From assembly GCA_944389945.1 (NCBI GenBank), contig CALXOF010000007.1:62001-126000 (forward strand): a stretch of DNA of 64,000 bases. The letters are read 5' to 3'. This stretch comes from an uncultured Kiritimatiellota bacterium. GTDB taxonomy: Bacteria; Verrucomicrobiota; Kiritimatiellia; RFP12; DVOR01. Each line of letters opens with the position of its first letter. The first letter of the stretch is position 1. Position numbers and translations under genes: made by a program. The notes under the pieces were generated by a model. The model worked only from the letters and a program-made list of their open reading frames with translations, had not been told where the DNA came from and ran no database searches. Below, one piece after another: positions 63,561 through 64,000 of the stretch.

Positions 63561-63884
63561 CCCTGGCGCCCTAGCCCACCATTCCTAAGCTGTCTGGGAA
63601 GGTTTGAAGACACAGGGAAAAGCTGAGGACACGACACGCTCAGGAACCGCAGATTTTGGCAGATTATGGTCGTGCTACCGCACGCAGGACTGCCAGTATG
63701 TTTGGCAATCAGCGTTCGGCGCATTGCGTCTCTGTGAGTTCCTCTGTGAGCCTCTGTGATCTAAACCAACCGCGCCTCTCACTTTCCCGAGGAAGATTTT
63801 CTCTGGACAGTAGTCGGCATGGGATCAAACAACAAGGCGTTTCATGCCTCGTTATACCTTCTTTAAAAGGGGGCCTGTAGGGCT
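63561..63884. other. Intergenic region with short-word repeats
   Basis: No gene visible. It contains CCGCAGATTTTGGCAGATTATGG near 63650 and a tandem of CCTCTGTGAG/CTCTGTGATC words at about 63728-63762. These resemble the word repeats elsewhere in the window but without a neighbouring hairpin. Confidence 0.5.
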
Positions 63885-63976
63885 CTTTCTGAGACCCTAT
63901 AGTGGTCCGAGGTCAACCACTATAGTGGTCGAGGGTGAGACCCTATAGTGGTCGGGGTCGAAACCCTTAAGGGTCC
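63885..63976. repeat. Four-palindrome array R5
   Basis: ACCCTATAGTGGT (63894), ACCACTATAGTGGT (63916), ACCCTATAGTGGT (63940) and ACCCTTAAGGGT (63963); steps 22, 24 and 23. It is nearly identical to R2 and in the same orientation. The remaining 24 nt to the window end show no gene. Confidence 0.85.
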
Positions 63977-64000
63977 AGAAAGGGGTGGTTGACGCCACCC

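Noticed and set aside
1..64000. tRNA, rRNA, tmRNA or riboswitch genes
   Set aside because: Reading the intergenic regions showed no cloverleaf-like set or known conserved core; a covariance search could still find some.

Overview
This is a high-GC bacterial window that looks like a gut-associated member of the PVC superphylum, most plausibly Kiritimatiellota/Lentisphaerae-like. The signs are a PEP-CTERM-type sorting tail, an HzsA-like protein fused to a formylglycine-enzyme-type domain, a Tat-exported sulfatase, a kinase paired with a sigma factor, a 1068-residue SecA with a C-terminal zinc tail, and many secreted enzymes for host glycans. The taxonomic call is inference; no rRNA or tRNA gene was recognised.

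Layout. 1-24 kb: a secreted glycan-degrading region holding a GH89 start, a PEP-CTERM protein, a GH16-GH33 fusion interrupted by TGA, a double SGNH esterase with a frameshift, thioredoxin, a LysM protein, GH29 and GH27. It also holds several genes cut in mid-sequence: a second GH16 piece, a membrane-protein tail, half a chromate transporter, a MiaB-like tail and two inverted IS30 pieces. 25-36 kb: a LolCE/LolD-like pair, a 1626-aa alpha-2-macroglobulin-like protein, a second sialidase, a DnaQ-like exonuclease, a CPBP protease, a Sel1 lipoprotein and a lower-GC acyltransferase. 37-47 kb: secA, a TonB-like/VWA protein, cca, an ABC permease with a very large insertion, and an AAA/PD-(D/E)XK protein. 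47-54 kb: a second GH29, then mraZ-rsmH-ftsL-ftsI and a DedA protein. 54-64 kb: a receptor kinase and ECF-like sigma factor, three tandem paralogous exported proteins, a sulfatase, trmB and an amidohydrolase.

How it fits together. GH89, GH33 (two), SGNH esterases, GH29 (two), GH27 and the sulfatase match the bonds of mucin-type glycans (N-acetylglucosamine, sialic acid and its acetyl groups, fucose, galactose, sulfate). Most carry signal peptides, so the cell probably forages host mucus. The HzsA/SUMF-like protein might mature sulfatases.

Two genome-wide signals stand out. First, five intergenic arrays, each of four 11-16 bp near-palindromes with starts 21-25 bp apart, lie at 12.2, 24.9, 35.6, 47.3 and 63.9 kb. 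Second, thirteen promoter-like sites share an extended -10 element (TGn followed by TATACT or a close variant), and at least two of these sit so close to the ATG that the mRNA should be leaderless. The left 24 kb also concentrates breakpoints and single-base lesions that could be real decay or assembly error; raw reads would decide.
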